Of a stretch of DNA of 64,000 nt, positions 36,101 to 46,800 are shown one piece after another. The notes under the pieces were generated by a model, which was not told the DNA's origin, did not search any database, and saw only the letters and a program-made list of their open reading frames with translations. Location of the stretch: contig NC_090982.1 of NCBI RefSeq assembly GCF_040807025.1, positions 76,859,931 to 76,923,930 of the forward strand, in the 5' to 3' direction. Each line of letters begins with the position of its first letter. The first letter of the stretch is position 1. The DNA is from Struthio camelus (taxonomy: Eukaryota; Chordata; Aves; Struthioniformes; Struthionidae). The position numbers were made by a program, and so were the translations under genes.

Positions 36101-38830
36101 TTGTGTTGATTTCATTGTTGATTCTGGTTCAAAAAATGAAGTATAAGTCCATAAAGCATTTAAGTTGCATCCAGTTATTAAAAACATGTACTTTAGTTGT
36201 TTTTTTTTTTTTTTTTGGTATTGTTAAGTTTAAGTTCCAGCCACATCCATTTTAATTGATGATTTCTACTGGAATTTAAATAAGGTGAAATACACATTGA
36301 CTATATATAGCTCTGTGTTAATATTAGCTAGCACCCATTCAGCAGTGAATGCACATCAGTCAGAATTTTTCCTCCTTCCTTTTCAAATGGGCTGTGACTT
36401 AAAGACAGTGCATACACAATGTTTCAAGTGAGCAAGAAAGGCAAAATCAAAGTAATAATCTGAATTTTTTAAAGAGTTGTTCTTGGAGAATGAATAGGCT
36501 TATTATAAGTCAAAGGCAAGTTACATTAGAGAGAGAGCTTGAAGTAGTATAGGACAATATTCATGTGGACTAGCAAGTGTATAAAGAACAATAGTCTTTC
36601 TATGGAGAAATTGGTGGTGCATAGCTTCCAGTGTAAAACAGCAGTGTTCGCGATGGCTTTATGGTCTCATTACCCTCCCCTCGAGGGTGAAGGTTGACAA
36701 TCTAATTCTCCATAAAAAGACACATAAGTCCAAAAAGTTAGATGGTGAAGTAGTATTGTAATATTTTATGAATAATAGGAAAAAGCTCACAATTGAAAAA
36801 TATGTGAAGGTACCACAAAAAGCTGAGTATACTCAGAATTCTTTTCGGAAGAGAAAGAAAGAAACTTTATCGGATGCATTATTTCATTGTAAACTTCCTG
36901 CTCAGAGCTCTGCTGTCTCAGTGGAATGTTAATATCTTTATGATCACATTCAACACATTTAATATATTGTAAGTCTGACATCTTGCCTATTCAACAAGAT
37001 GTTATTATGATACCCAGTTTTCATTATAGAGTTTATTATCATAGCTGCAGCAAAGAAAGCAGTATTGTTTCTTAAATATTGCTGTCTGAAATTCTGATAA
37101 AATCCTTAGTTTGGAGCTTATTGCCTCTAAGAGTTGAAATGAGTTATAATTCAAACAAAAATAGCTGAAGGGAAAATTATCTTATCTTTATAATACATAG
37201 TATTTCTGGGAATGGGAAAAACTGGATGAAAATGGGGATGAGGGTCTTTGGTAGATCTTAGTGATTCAGAAGCAGAGAGTGACCGAGATCAAGGATCAAT
37301 AGCGCTACTGTTTTGTAAATGCTTGATCCTACCAGGGGATACATGCTTTTGACTACGGCTTCCTAAGGCAGGACAAAGGCACGGTAGCAACCACACACGC
37401 TTACAGTCTGGGCTGATCTTTGCCAACTGCTTGGAAATCGGCAACAAGACGATCCCAGGCATGGTCAGGCTGTTTGTCTCCATGATGAGCCAGATAGTCT
37501 ATGGGTAAGTGTTTTCTCAGACTGTGACTTTGGAGGTGCCTTCAACGTTAACTTCTTGATGTGCTACATGATATGTGGGTTATACAGAAAACAGTAAATA
37601 ATGCTTAGGTAGATGTAGAAACATTGCTGTTTTGATGGATATCTTGATAAAAATGCTCATTAGATTTTTTTTTTCTTCTGAAGCAGGTGTACTTCTACTC
37701 CACAAGAGCTCCTATTCACTAGAGGCCATAAAATGCATGTTCAGAGAACAGTTGGTGAAACTACTTTAAATTTCAAAATGGATAGATGGGGGAGGGCTGT
37801 GAAAAATTGGATGTTTATCATGGAAACATTCTCATTTCAAGGTTTTAAGATAAGGAAATAAAAAAATGGAATATAGGTAAAAAATGGATAATGTAGTATA
37901 CGGTTTTCTTCTAACTTGTCCTGCTTGACTTCCAGCTGTGCAATAGCAAAATAGTTAGAAGATATTTAAAGTGTTGCTTCTGAAAAGGTTTCCCTGCTGA
38001 CTCTCGCCTTTTATTTCACCACATATCCTTTTTCCGGACCAAACCCACTAAATTAGTAGTGGTGAAGAGAAGAAGGGGACATTACACTCCTCAGTTCTTG
38101 GACTTATCTTTTAAGAGTCTGCTCTAGGATTCCAGGCTCTGTAAGCTATCTATACAGTTAAGGGGGAAGAGAGGGGAAGACTTGTCCTTTAGGCCAAGTT
38201 AACGCTTGCTCTTTCCTCTTAGTTTTAAAATGTCTTGTAGAGAAAGCAGAATTTCACTTTGACGCAAGTTTAGTAAAGAGGCTGTCCCCACAAAAGGTTT
38301 TCTAGAGAAAGAATGCATGAATGTATTTAAAATATGTTTGCAGGACTAGTCTCTCCTGGATTTTTCTTTGAAGCTAACCTGTGTTAAAGGATTGCTTTTT
38401 AAGTCCTGTGAACGATCACTTATGATACTGTAAGAACAGATTTGCAGAGGTCTGCATTTCCATAGCTGTACTCACGTCATTTAGACTTAGGCCAAATTGC
38501 TTTGGTTTTGGAATTCCCCCATAATTCTTCTTAATGTTCCATGAAAAAATAACACAAAAAGTGATTAAAGCAGATTGAATGCTTCTTACCAATGAAGCAA
38601 GTTCCCTGCTTGACTTTTCAAGCTGATTTGTTGGCCAGAGTCTTGTCTGTGCTGTTTCTTGTCCTCACACTGACCCATATTTGAGCAGTGGTTTTATTAA
38701 GCATGCCTGGAAGGGGTCTCTATGGTGCCCTTCCAGATTAACATCGGTGGAGGCACCACTGTGATCCTGGGAGGCAATGTTGTTTAATCTTAGGATGGAC
38801 TTGCCAGGAGCTAAGTTGTAGTTTGAGATC
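30165..38830 (+). other. CCBE1: CCBE1 intron 2, AT-rich part
   Basis: About 8.7 kb of AT-rich intron. It includes a T17 run (36,200-36,216), an AAACAAACAAACA stretch near 34,724 and a CCTCGAGG palindrome near 36,680. A diverged ancient-repeat trace (GGTCTTGATTTTTACTGAAT) lies near 33,689. No exon, gene or well-preserved repeat recognised. Confidence 0.6.
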
Positions 38831-39000
38831 TTGGGCTAAATTTCTGTGCTCCTCAATAAGCCATATCATGCCAAATTCTGTCTTTAGTTACCTGCCAAGG
38901 TTTACTATGGGATGTTGGTGTGGGCTGTTTTCTCACCTATAAAATGGAGGAAAAAAAATATTTATCGTTGTCTCACAGAAAAAAGAAATGGATAACTTAC
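38831..39000 (+). mobile_element. MIR-like core with adjacent ancient repeat traces
   Basis: GTTTTCTCACCTATAAAATG then GAGG, an A run, TATTTATCGTTGTCTCACAG follows the MIR core CAGTTTCCTCATCTGTAAAATGGGGATAATA...CCTACCTCACAG (about 38,925-38,978). Just before it, GGGCTAAATTTCTGTGCTC and CCAAATTCTGTCTTTAGTTAC resemble the GGCCAAATTCTGCTCTCAGTTAC end of palindromic amniote elements. Confidence 0.6.
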
Positions 39001-41189
39001 CTGGAAGGGGGATAGTGTTCCTGTTGTAGCAAACAAGGTCACTGTAAAATCAGTCTTCAAATAACTTGCTGGACTTTGTTTACTTATGGTGATTTATTGT
39101 CATTCCAATTCAACACACTGCTACTGTTTGAGATAAGAAGAAAAAATGCTCCCTTTTAAAAGTATATTTTTTCATATCCACCGAGAGACAAATTAGATTT
39201 TTGTATTGTTTTCTTATGTTGCAAAAATATCCAGAGTATTTCCACAGTGGGAATAAGTTAATGGTACATCACTGGAAAAACTCCAATGAAAATAGCTGTG
39301 GTGCAGTGAAAAAAGAAGCAGAAAACAAGTAGTCAGGAGAAAGAATGGCTAACACGTACACATGTACTTATCTACACATCTTCATTTGCAATATGTACTG
39401 TTGGGTATATTTAAGTACCAGGAGAAAGAGACTTCAAACATTTCCATTGACCTTAGAGCCATTACAGTTATAAGCTGTTCCAATGAAAAGAAAATTGTTC
39501 CAAGAAATTCTCCTTAAGGACTTGACAAAGACTTAATGCGTGACAAATATATCTTCAGAATGGAAATAAAGAGGGAATTTTCCTGTGTTCACATTCCTCT
39601 TAATTGTGTATCAGGACTGAAGACCTTGGCTATATTCCATATTGCAGAATTTGGTGCTTTGCTCCGTAGGGCTTCTCTTTTGGAAGAAAGAATCAAAACA
39701 AACGGAGCAGTCCTTTCATTAAATGCCATCTTGACCTTCACTCTTGGAAATACAATGGCCAAGAGAATGAAAAACTACCCCAAGTATTTATTACTGAAAG
39801 CTAGCCTCAGTTGCAAGAAGATTAACTGCCTTAAGAGATTCAATATCCTGCCTATTACAATGGGGTATATGTGGAAAAGAGTTGCAAACCAGTATGAAAG
39901 AAATGCAAAAGTCTCTTGAGTGTCATGCTCGTGAGACACACGCAATCGGTGTTTGTGGGAAACACTTGAGAAACATGAGTTTCAGAAGCAGTCCTAATCA
40001 AACGCTTCATCCCTCAGTTCCTCCACTAACTAACTGGGGCTGCTGTGGGTAAGAACTGGATCATAAATCCTTAGTCATCCCAAGGTTCTTCGTAAAAATG
40101 ACTAAGGGAAGCAAAGTCTTCCAAAATGTGGGCCTGGAACAGCTGGTGAAATGTCAAAATGACTTTTCTGTAGCCAGATCTCAAAAACTGAAGGAAAAGC
40201 AACTTTTTTTTTTCTAAGATAACTGCAATGCCTAAGTCCATTTATATAGAGTGAATTAAGTCTGTTCCTGAGGAAGGCTTCTTTGGAAGAGCAGGTACCT
40301 GATGAATACACAGAAATAGGAGCTAAATTCTGTTAGAAATATTTTTGTCTTTTAAAATTTGCTAAATTCGGGGCTTTAAGTAGTCTCAAATTTTGCCTTA
40401 TTACTAGATACAAAATAAAGGTGATTGTCTCTGAAGATGCCTTTACATCTTTTATCTCTAAATTGGAAAGTGTTCACATTTATTTCCTCCCCCAAACCTT
40501 TCATGATATCTTTACCAAGCGTAACCATTAGTGTCTTGGAGAAAATCATTTCTTTTGGCACTCCTTTTTTACTGAAGCACGAATTTTACAAGTAAAAGCA
40601 ACAAAATTTTTCATTATTTGGTAGCAGCTGTAAAAATAACAACAGGCGCACAGAGCGTGGCAGCTTATTCGGCTCCTCTATTCAGACTAAATGTGTTATC
40701 TCTAAAAGACTTTGAGACCCGAACATCTGCTGAGTTTTTTTTTTTTTTGCATCATTTATAGTAAGCTTTTATTATTGTTGCTTACAAAATGTTTTTTTTT
40801 TTAATTTCCTTCTTAAAAAGTAAATTTTCCTTAATGTACTGCTTGGTTAAATGTTCCTAGGTGGTTCATAGGCTACAGTTAGATGGCTAGTCATTCCCAT
40901 TGTTTAGACAAAGGATTAGCCATACAGCCCTTAATTTTTCTTCTTAAAGCATATAGCTGAAAATCATAACAACAGAAAATTATTTATAAACTTAGGATCT
41001 TAACTGTTAAAGTTAGGAAAGCTCTGGCAATGTCTTAGACGTCTGTAGGGGCAAAACGTGGATTTCCTTAATGGAATTTTGGATTGCGATATGGCAGCCT
41101 ATACACGTAGAAATGCCAAACAAATTACTGTCTTAGCCAAGACAGCAAGAATACCTCTGGTTTGTTTCCTAGTGCCTGTGAACAAAAAA
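39001..41189 (+). other. CCBE1: CCBE1 intron 2, no feature
   Basis: AT-rich intron. The frame 39,536-39,919 (127 codons) has no recognisable domain and is within what chance gives in this much sequence. T runs lie near 40,735 and 40,791. Confidence 0.55.
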
Positions 41190-41312
41190 GCTAGCCAGAG
41201 TCAAGATCCGTTTTGCAGCACCAATGCAAATTGAATATAGCTCCATTGGCTTTGATTGGGCTTCCCTAGATTTATGCTGCTTTAAACAAATGGTGAAAAC
41301 GGGCTTTAGCCC
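41190..41312 (+). mobile_element. Ancient amniote repeat relic
   Basis: TAGCTCCATTGGCTTTGATT then GGGCTTCCCTAGATTTATGC resembles the common amniote repeat core GGAGCTCCATTGACTTCAATGGAGTTACTCCAGATTTACACC. It ends in GGGCTTTAGCCC. Decayed and non-coding. Confidence 0.4.
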
Positions 41313-41712
41313 CTGGAATTCAGCTTTTGTGAAATGGCTCCCAGTTCTCTTCAGAATGAAGTAGTTTGATCTTGTTTTAGCAGGAATCATCTAACTCAGC
41401 AGTTGTTGTGTATGAACAATTAAGTTCTTTTTTTTAGTAATTTGTGTCATAGATTTTTAAAATTATTTTGGGTTGTGGGTGATGCAGGATTTTAAAAAGC
41501 AGCTTGGATTCTCGCATAATGCATTTGGATAGTCAGTTTTGGGCTATTTATTAATAAGTAAATAAATAAAAGTTGTGCAATTTTACAAAATGTTGGAAAC
41601 CTTCAATGGACTGATGCATCTTTACTGCAAATTGTAATCAGTCTTTTGTATTTACAGCCCTGTGTTTTCAAGATCAGTGTAAATTTAGTCTCAGCCCTCT
41701 GATGCACCAAGG
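41313..41712 (+). other. CCBE1: CCBE1 intron 2, no feature
   Basis: AT-rich intron (including ATTTATTAATAAGTAAATAA near 41,547) between two ancient repeat relics. Nothing else recognised. Confidence 0.5.
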
Positions 41713-41796
41713 CACAGATAATCAAAGCAGTTTAGATACTTAACTGCATTGATTTTAGAGCGGGTAAGATGCCCACATATCATCTGAGCATCTGTG
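41713..41796. mobile_element. Palindromic MITE-like relic (near full length)
   Basis: Begins CACAGATAATCAAAGCAGTT then TAGATACTTAACTGCATTGA and ends TAAGATGCCCACATATCATC then TGAGCATCTGTG. The ends (CACAGAT / ATCTGTG) are inverted, and the arms match the amniote pattern GAATCAAAGGTATTTAGGCACCTAAC...GTTAGGTGCCTAAATACCTTTGA. It has the same architecture as the relic at 20,742. Confidence 0.55.
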
Positions 41797-41939
41797 CTTA
41801 AGTAGAAGGCATATGGAATATAGGACCGGAAAGGAGCAGCCAATTCCTACGTGTGGTCACACTTTACACCTTACTGATGTGGGAAAAAAATGATTTACAA
41901 ATCTCATTTTAGTATATGATCAAGGCTGTATTAGATATC

Positions 41940-42200
41940 TTTGACCAGCCGACTAGGATGATCCCCTGGACTCCCCCACTCGAAGCACGTTCTCTAACCC
42001 TCAGATTATTCTCACGGTTCTTCTTTGAATCCTCCTGCATTTATCAATATCCTTGAACTCCAGACAGCAGACAAGACACTTAATTTTAAGGTTAGGTACA
42101 CTAGCTCCGGGTGGCTGCAGTACAGACTTTCCCTTTCTCTTGTTATTTATCCAAGACTCTCAGCAGTATTTTTGGTCATGGGACTGCACTTTTCCTTTCT
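41940..42200 (-). mobile_element. CR1/L3-type LINE fragment, minus strand (reverse-transcriptase C-terminal part)
   Basis: Translating the minus strand across 42,057-42,001 gives FKDIDKCRRIQRRTVRII then a stop. This is a clear match to the FKKDIDKLERVQRRATRII region near the C terminus of CR1-family reverse transcriptases. Downstream on the + strand, TTATTTATCCAAGACTCTCA then GCAGTATTTTTGGTC follows the L3/CR1 reverse-complement pattern TTATGCATCCAAGGATCGCATTAGCTCTTTTGGCC. Frameshifted and inactive. Confidence 0.8.
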
Positions 42201-42240
42201 GGAAAAAAGGAAAAACTACTTATAGCTCTTTTGAATTTTT

Positions 42241-42290
42241 GTACAGAACTACCAAGCTGCCTCGAAGCTTGTACAGAACTACCAAGCTGC
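42241..42290 (+). repeat. 20 bp direct repeat spaced by 10 bp
   Basis: GTACAGAACTACCAAGCTGC occurs at 42,241-42,260 and, identical, at 42,271-42,290. The 10 bp between are CTCGAAGCTT. Perfect identity suggests a recent duplication, next to the old LINE fragment. Confidence 0.95.
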
Positions 42291-43569
42291 ATTCCCTTTT
42301 TTGTTTGTTCTGATACGTTTCAACTTTATTTAACGGTGCTGAGTGTAAGTTTAGAAGTGGAAAACACCTCAGTCTTATCAGGAGCAGGAGAACGTGCCAT
42401 TCTGTCAAAGCGAGAATCAGGTTGTCCAGAAAGGAGGAGCAGCCATCAGCATCAAAGTGTGGCAGGTTTACACAGTCCCTTCATAGATTTTCATATTACG
42501 TTATATGATATGATACAATGAGGCGAGTCAGAGAGAAAATTAAAGATGCACAGGTTTTCATCAGAAAATTAGTCTTCTTCCACTCAGTTTGTTTCAGAAA
42601 AGCCTTTTTGTATATTCCTCTTTATATGATGATCATGCTGGACTGTCTTGGTGCATAAGCCCAGGAGCCCGGCAGAGCAGAGCAGGAAGGATCTCTGGGT
42701 GGGTAGACAGATGTTTGGGGTGCAAGAACCTGCTGGGGAAGGATTCATGGGGTCATCACAGAAGTGATGTGGCTCAAAAAGGGGTGCCAAGTCAGCTTGA
42801 ACAAGGCTACTGGAAAAACTCAGCGAGGAAATGTAGCAATTAGGGACAGGGCTATGGAAACCCCAGACTTGGAAGATAATTTCCGTGTTGGGGAGCACAG
42901 AGCTGGAAATGTGGAGATGCAGGGTAAGCCTTATGAAACCCCTAATCTGAAAAGCATGGTGGCAAGGCCGGTTAACTTGAATAAATAAGGGAAAGACCTT
43001 TTTTTTTTTTTTTTCTTCCCTCCTGGGCTATCCTGAGCCATCAGAAGGCTGAAATGCCCCTTGTGTAGACGTCTGAGAAGAACCAAAGTGGTGTGCATCT
43101 GCAGAGAGAAAGCTATATATTTTCTATCTGCTTTAGAAATGTCACCTCAGTCAGCCTTTCTCCAGTATTTTCCTAGAGGAATATATGTAATCTCTGGAAA
43201 GTTTGTGCTTTTCTAACACTTTTGTATGGTGGATCGTCACCTCTGATATTTAAATATTTGGGAATGAAAGAAAATAAATAGTGGTCAAAAGTTGGCAGGA
43301 CTGACACCCAACTGACATCACCTAAACCTTTTGCTGCTCCATGTATCTGTTAAAGAGGTAGTTTGTTGTAGGTAATGTAAATTTATCTGCCCCGGTGGGA
43401 TTTCGGGGGTAATTGTCTCTATCAGGAGATGATGCTGGAAGTTAGAGGCTCATCAGCTGGGAAGGACAGAGGAGGAAAAGTTTGATTTCATGAGTTTAAC
43501 CACAGGAAGACTTCTTGGAAGGCAAGGGTGGTGCTGCAGGGCATCTTGTGTAGTATACTCGGTAGTGGT
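42291..43569 (+). other. CCBE1: CCBE1 intron 2, purine-rich part
   Basis: Purine-rich sequence around 42,680-42,990 followed by a T16 run (42,999-43,014). The segment from about 43,440 may be divergent upstream CR1 sequence belonging to the next element, but I could not align it with confidence. Confidence 0.5.
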
Positions 43570-43800
43570 GGGAAAATATTAATGCTACTGTGCAAATCCC
43601 TAATGAGAACTCACCTGGAATAGCGCCTGCAATTCTGGTCATTAGCTTTCAAGGATGAGAAATCAGACCTTGGACAGGCACAGAGGAGGACTACCAGGGC
43701 TTTCAGGTGAGGACAGCCTCTCTGATGGGGAGAGGGAAGAGGTTTATAGGCAGAAAGAACTAATTTTTCTCTTGGAAAGCTACAAGGCAGTCCTGGTTTA
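43570..43800 (+). mobile_element. CR1-type LINE fragment, plus strand (reverse-transcriptase C-terminal part)
   Basis: Translation around 43,602-43,640 reads MRTHLE, stop, RLQFW, the decayed form of the conserved CR1 motif VRPHLEYCVQFW. The TAG stop at 43,621 replaces the tyrosine codon. It continues ACAGGCACAGAGGAGGACTA then CTCTCTGATGGGGAGAGGG, matching the following GTCCAGAGGAGGGC...TATGAGGAGAGG region of CR1. Inactive. It lies 1.4 kb from an oppositely oriented LINE piece. Confidence 0.8.
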
Positions 43801-46800
43801 AAAGCTGTATAGCTATTTGAGTGATGTCGAGTCTGAACTAACAAACTTTAAGACGTAGGATCTATTAGGTGAAGACATAGTTCCCTGTTCATGTGGCAAT
43901 ATGGCTTCTGGATTTGGAAAGGTTTGCACTGGGTAGACTGGGCATGGTTGGGTGAGGGCTTGCATGCGCCTATGTGCAAGCACCTGACTTGGAGGACTTG
44001 TCTTCACTCTGCTGCGTAGCTCAGATTCTTGCAATAGCTTGCAAAACTGTGCACCGAGTTATTTTCTGTCTTGTCTGTATCGTTTAATCAATTGTCCAAT
44101 TGGCTGAGTTGAGCCCCTGTATTCCCAGCTCACGTGGGAAGGACCAGTGTTGCACTCACCTCTAAAAAAACAGCTGTCCCCAGTCTGTATCTCTACTTAC
44201 TCCAGCCTAGAGGCCTTTGGGGTCAGCACGAGTGGGCTGTTAAGGACACCAGCTCTGCGCCTCGCGCTAGTGCCTGTGGCTTTACCACTGAATTCCTCTG
44301 CAGACTTGAAATCATCAGTCTCACAAATAATGGCCTAGTGCCTTAATATTGTGTCCTCCTTCCTCCTTGGCCTTCTGGCTGGGATTTTAGTTTTGTTATT
44401 GAAAATGGTGAACGTGGGAAATCTTATCTCTTGTCTGAATGACTTCCATAGCTGTGCTCAACATCCTGTGATGGTTCTGTCTCTTTATGAATCTCTCCCT
44501 TGTCATTGTTAACATAGAACAAATATCCCTGGAAACAAACAAAACAAGGAAATATAGAAAACATTTGCTATAAAACAGAATTTTATTTAAATTGAAGATC
44601 TTCCCAAGGAGCTTATTAATACACACTTAGAGCAGAGCATGCTTTGTCTACCCCTAGACAAAGCTGACTTTATTTTCTGAATCCTAGAAGGATAATATTT
44701 TTTTTTTAAATGTCAGAGTCTCTACCACGGACCTAAGTCATGGTAAGCCTTTTGTATGGAATGATTTAAAAGCTAAACTATCGTTAGAGCCTTAATGTCA
44801 TCAATGTGCAGGAAATCTTGAAAAATTATGTTTTTTAATTAGCTAACATTATTTTATTGTAGTGATTTTTGAGGGTGGAGAAAAGTGTTTAGGTATGTTC
44901 TTCTCAGTACCTAATCCACAGATCTGTGCAGATATCATATAGAAGCAGGTGAGTATCATGGGGGATATGTTTTGGGAGAACAGCCAATGGTGTTGCTCAA
45001 AAAACAGAACCTTGCTCTTTATTAAGTTGTTAAAAGTGGCAGCTTTGGGACTAGATGGCTCGAGGCATATGTAGAAAAAAAGAGCCTTTTGTCCGTGTAC
45101 TGCCTGTTCAAATCCAATCCAGAGGTTGCTGTATACACGATGGGATATTTTGGCTTTGTTTTCTTTCGCTAGGAGAGCACAGAGTTGGGTTGTCTTGCTC
45201 TGTGAGTAGGTGACTTTCACAGATGCTTGTTACTGAATAGTATCGGGGCAAAGAGCTGACCTGGAGGTTGACTCACCAGTGACCCTTAAAGTTGGAGTAA
45301 CTGAGAAAGCAGCAGTTATTCCCATAAAAGCTTCAAAAGAGCTGAGGGTTGAGGAAAGGGAGATTATTGCTTATAGGAAGAACTGAACTGATGCCAGCAG
45401 AAAGCTGATACAGGAGCGACGTGAGTTGATATTATCTCCCAAACAGACGTGACTGTGTTCCAGAGGCTGCAAGGTCAGGCCTTAGGTTTACTTAAGGGCA
45501 CGTGAAGACAAAACACATCCTTTCTGTACTACTGTAAACAGGAATCCTAAACAGGATAATTAGCATTATGAGAATGAGCCCTCTGCCTCATGGAGCCTTT
45601 CCCTGTATTTCTCAGCCAAGAACAGAAGAGTCTTTGAAAAAATAATTTACAGAAAGTTTGAAATCGTTCAGTGGCCAGAGAGAGAGCGTAAGGCTGTTGC
45701 TTCTGCTGTGTGTAGAAATTGCTTAATCTTGATGATTTTTATCATGAGTAGGATCTTACTATGGAATGAGGAACTAGATTTACAGGATGAAGTCAAGGCG
45801 AATGCATCCCAGCCATCCACTTAACTTCCAGCCGAACGTTTAGAGCTGTTTTCTCTTGACCTTCTGCATTTAAGGGTTTGGAGGTCAGATTCTGTTTTTT
45901 TTTTTTTTTTTTTAAATTCACTGGGACTTGAATGAAGGACAGCTCAATCGTGAGTCATGGTGGCAGAGGCTCCCCAAAGGCATTCTGATTGCTTGATGGA
46001 CAGAAGTCCAAGCTTGCCAAATATCTGAGATTTACTGACACATTTAGTGCTCGTTATGGTCACTAACAGCTCTTTAGGGATAGTTACTGCAATAGTTGGT
46101 GACTAACTGTGAGAAGGGCTCAGGGTATGGAAATATAATTTCAGAGTAATGCAGTCACATGGAGACTTACTCTAGGCATGTGCCACACGGTGACGGTTGT
46201 GTAATTTTACACATATAGCAAAGAGAATGTAAAAAATACAAGTCAACAATACCAATGACTTTTTCCAAATCCTGATGGAATTGTTAAGTGAGATGTAATA
46301 TTCTGTGCCATTTAAGCAATTTGACAAGATTAAGGTCAGAAGTTACCGTTTTGGTGAAATTAACTAGATGAAACATTCTGTAGAAAGAAAAACTCATAGA
46401 TTTGTGTGTGTTTGTGTTTACGTGTTTATTTTTTCCAGAAAATTAGGGTGCTGAGAAGATGAAGTTCCTTGTTGTGGGTTAGTATACTCCAAACTGCAAT
46501 TTCAACCTAAATCAAATCCTGTACCAAAATTCCTTGCATTAAAGACCTCGTGTTCAAAAGTGCTAACCTGTAGCTCATGGGGCCTGAAGCCTGCAGCAGC
46601 TGATGTGCTCAGTGCCACCAAGGAGCCAGGGCATCCTTTGTCAGGTGGCTGGGAACACTTCCCACAGTTGTAGCCTATCGGAACCTCCTGCCAAAAATAT
46701 GTTCAATTTTAGTTTTTTTGCATTCTGTTTCCAAATATGAAGAGGAATATGAATATGTATTTTGCTGTGGCATCCACCAAAGAAAAATGGAAAACAAGCC

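Noticed and set aside
39536..39919. 127-codon frame in intron 2
   Set aside because: A handful of frames this long are expected by chance in 128 kb of both-strand sequence. No domain, and it does not resemble CCBE1.
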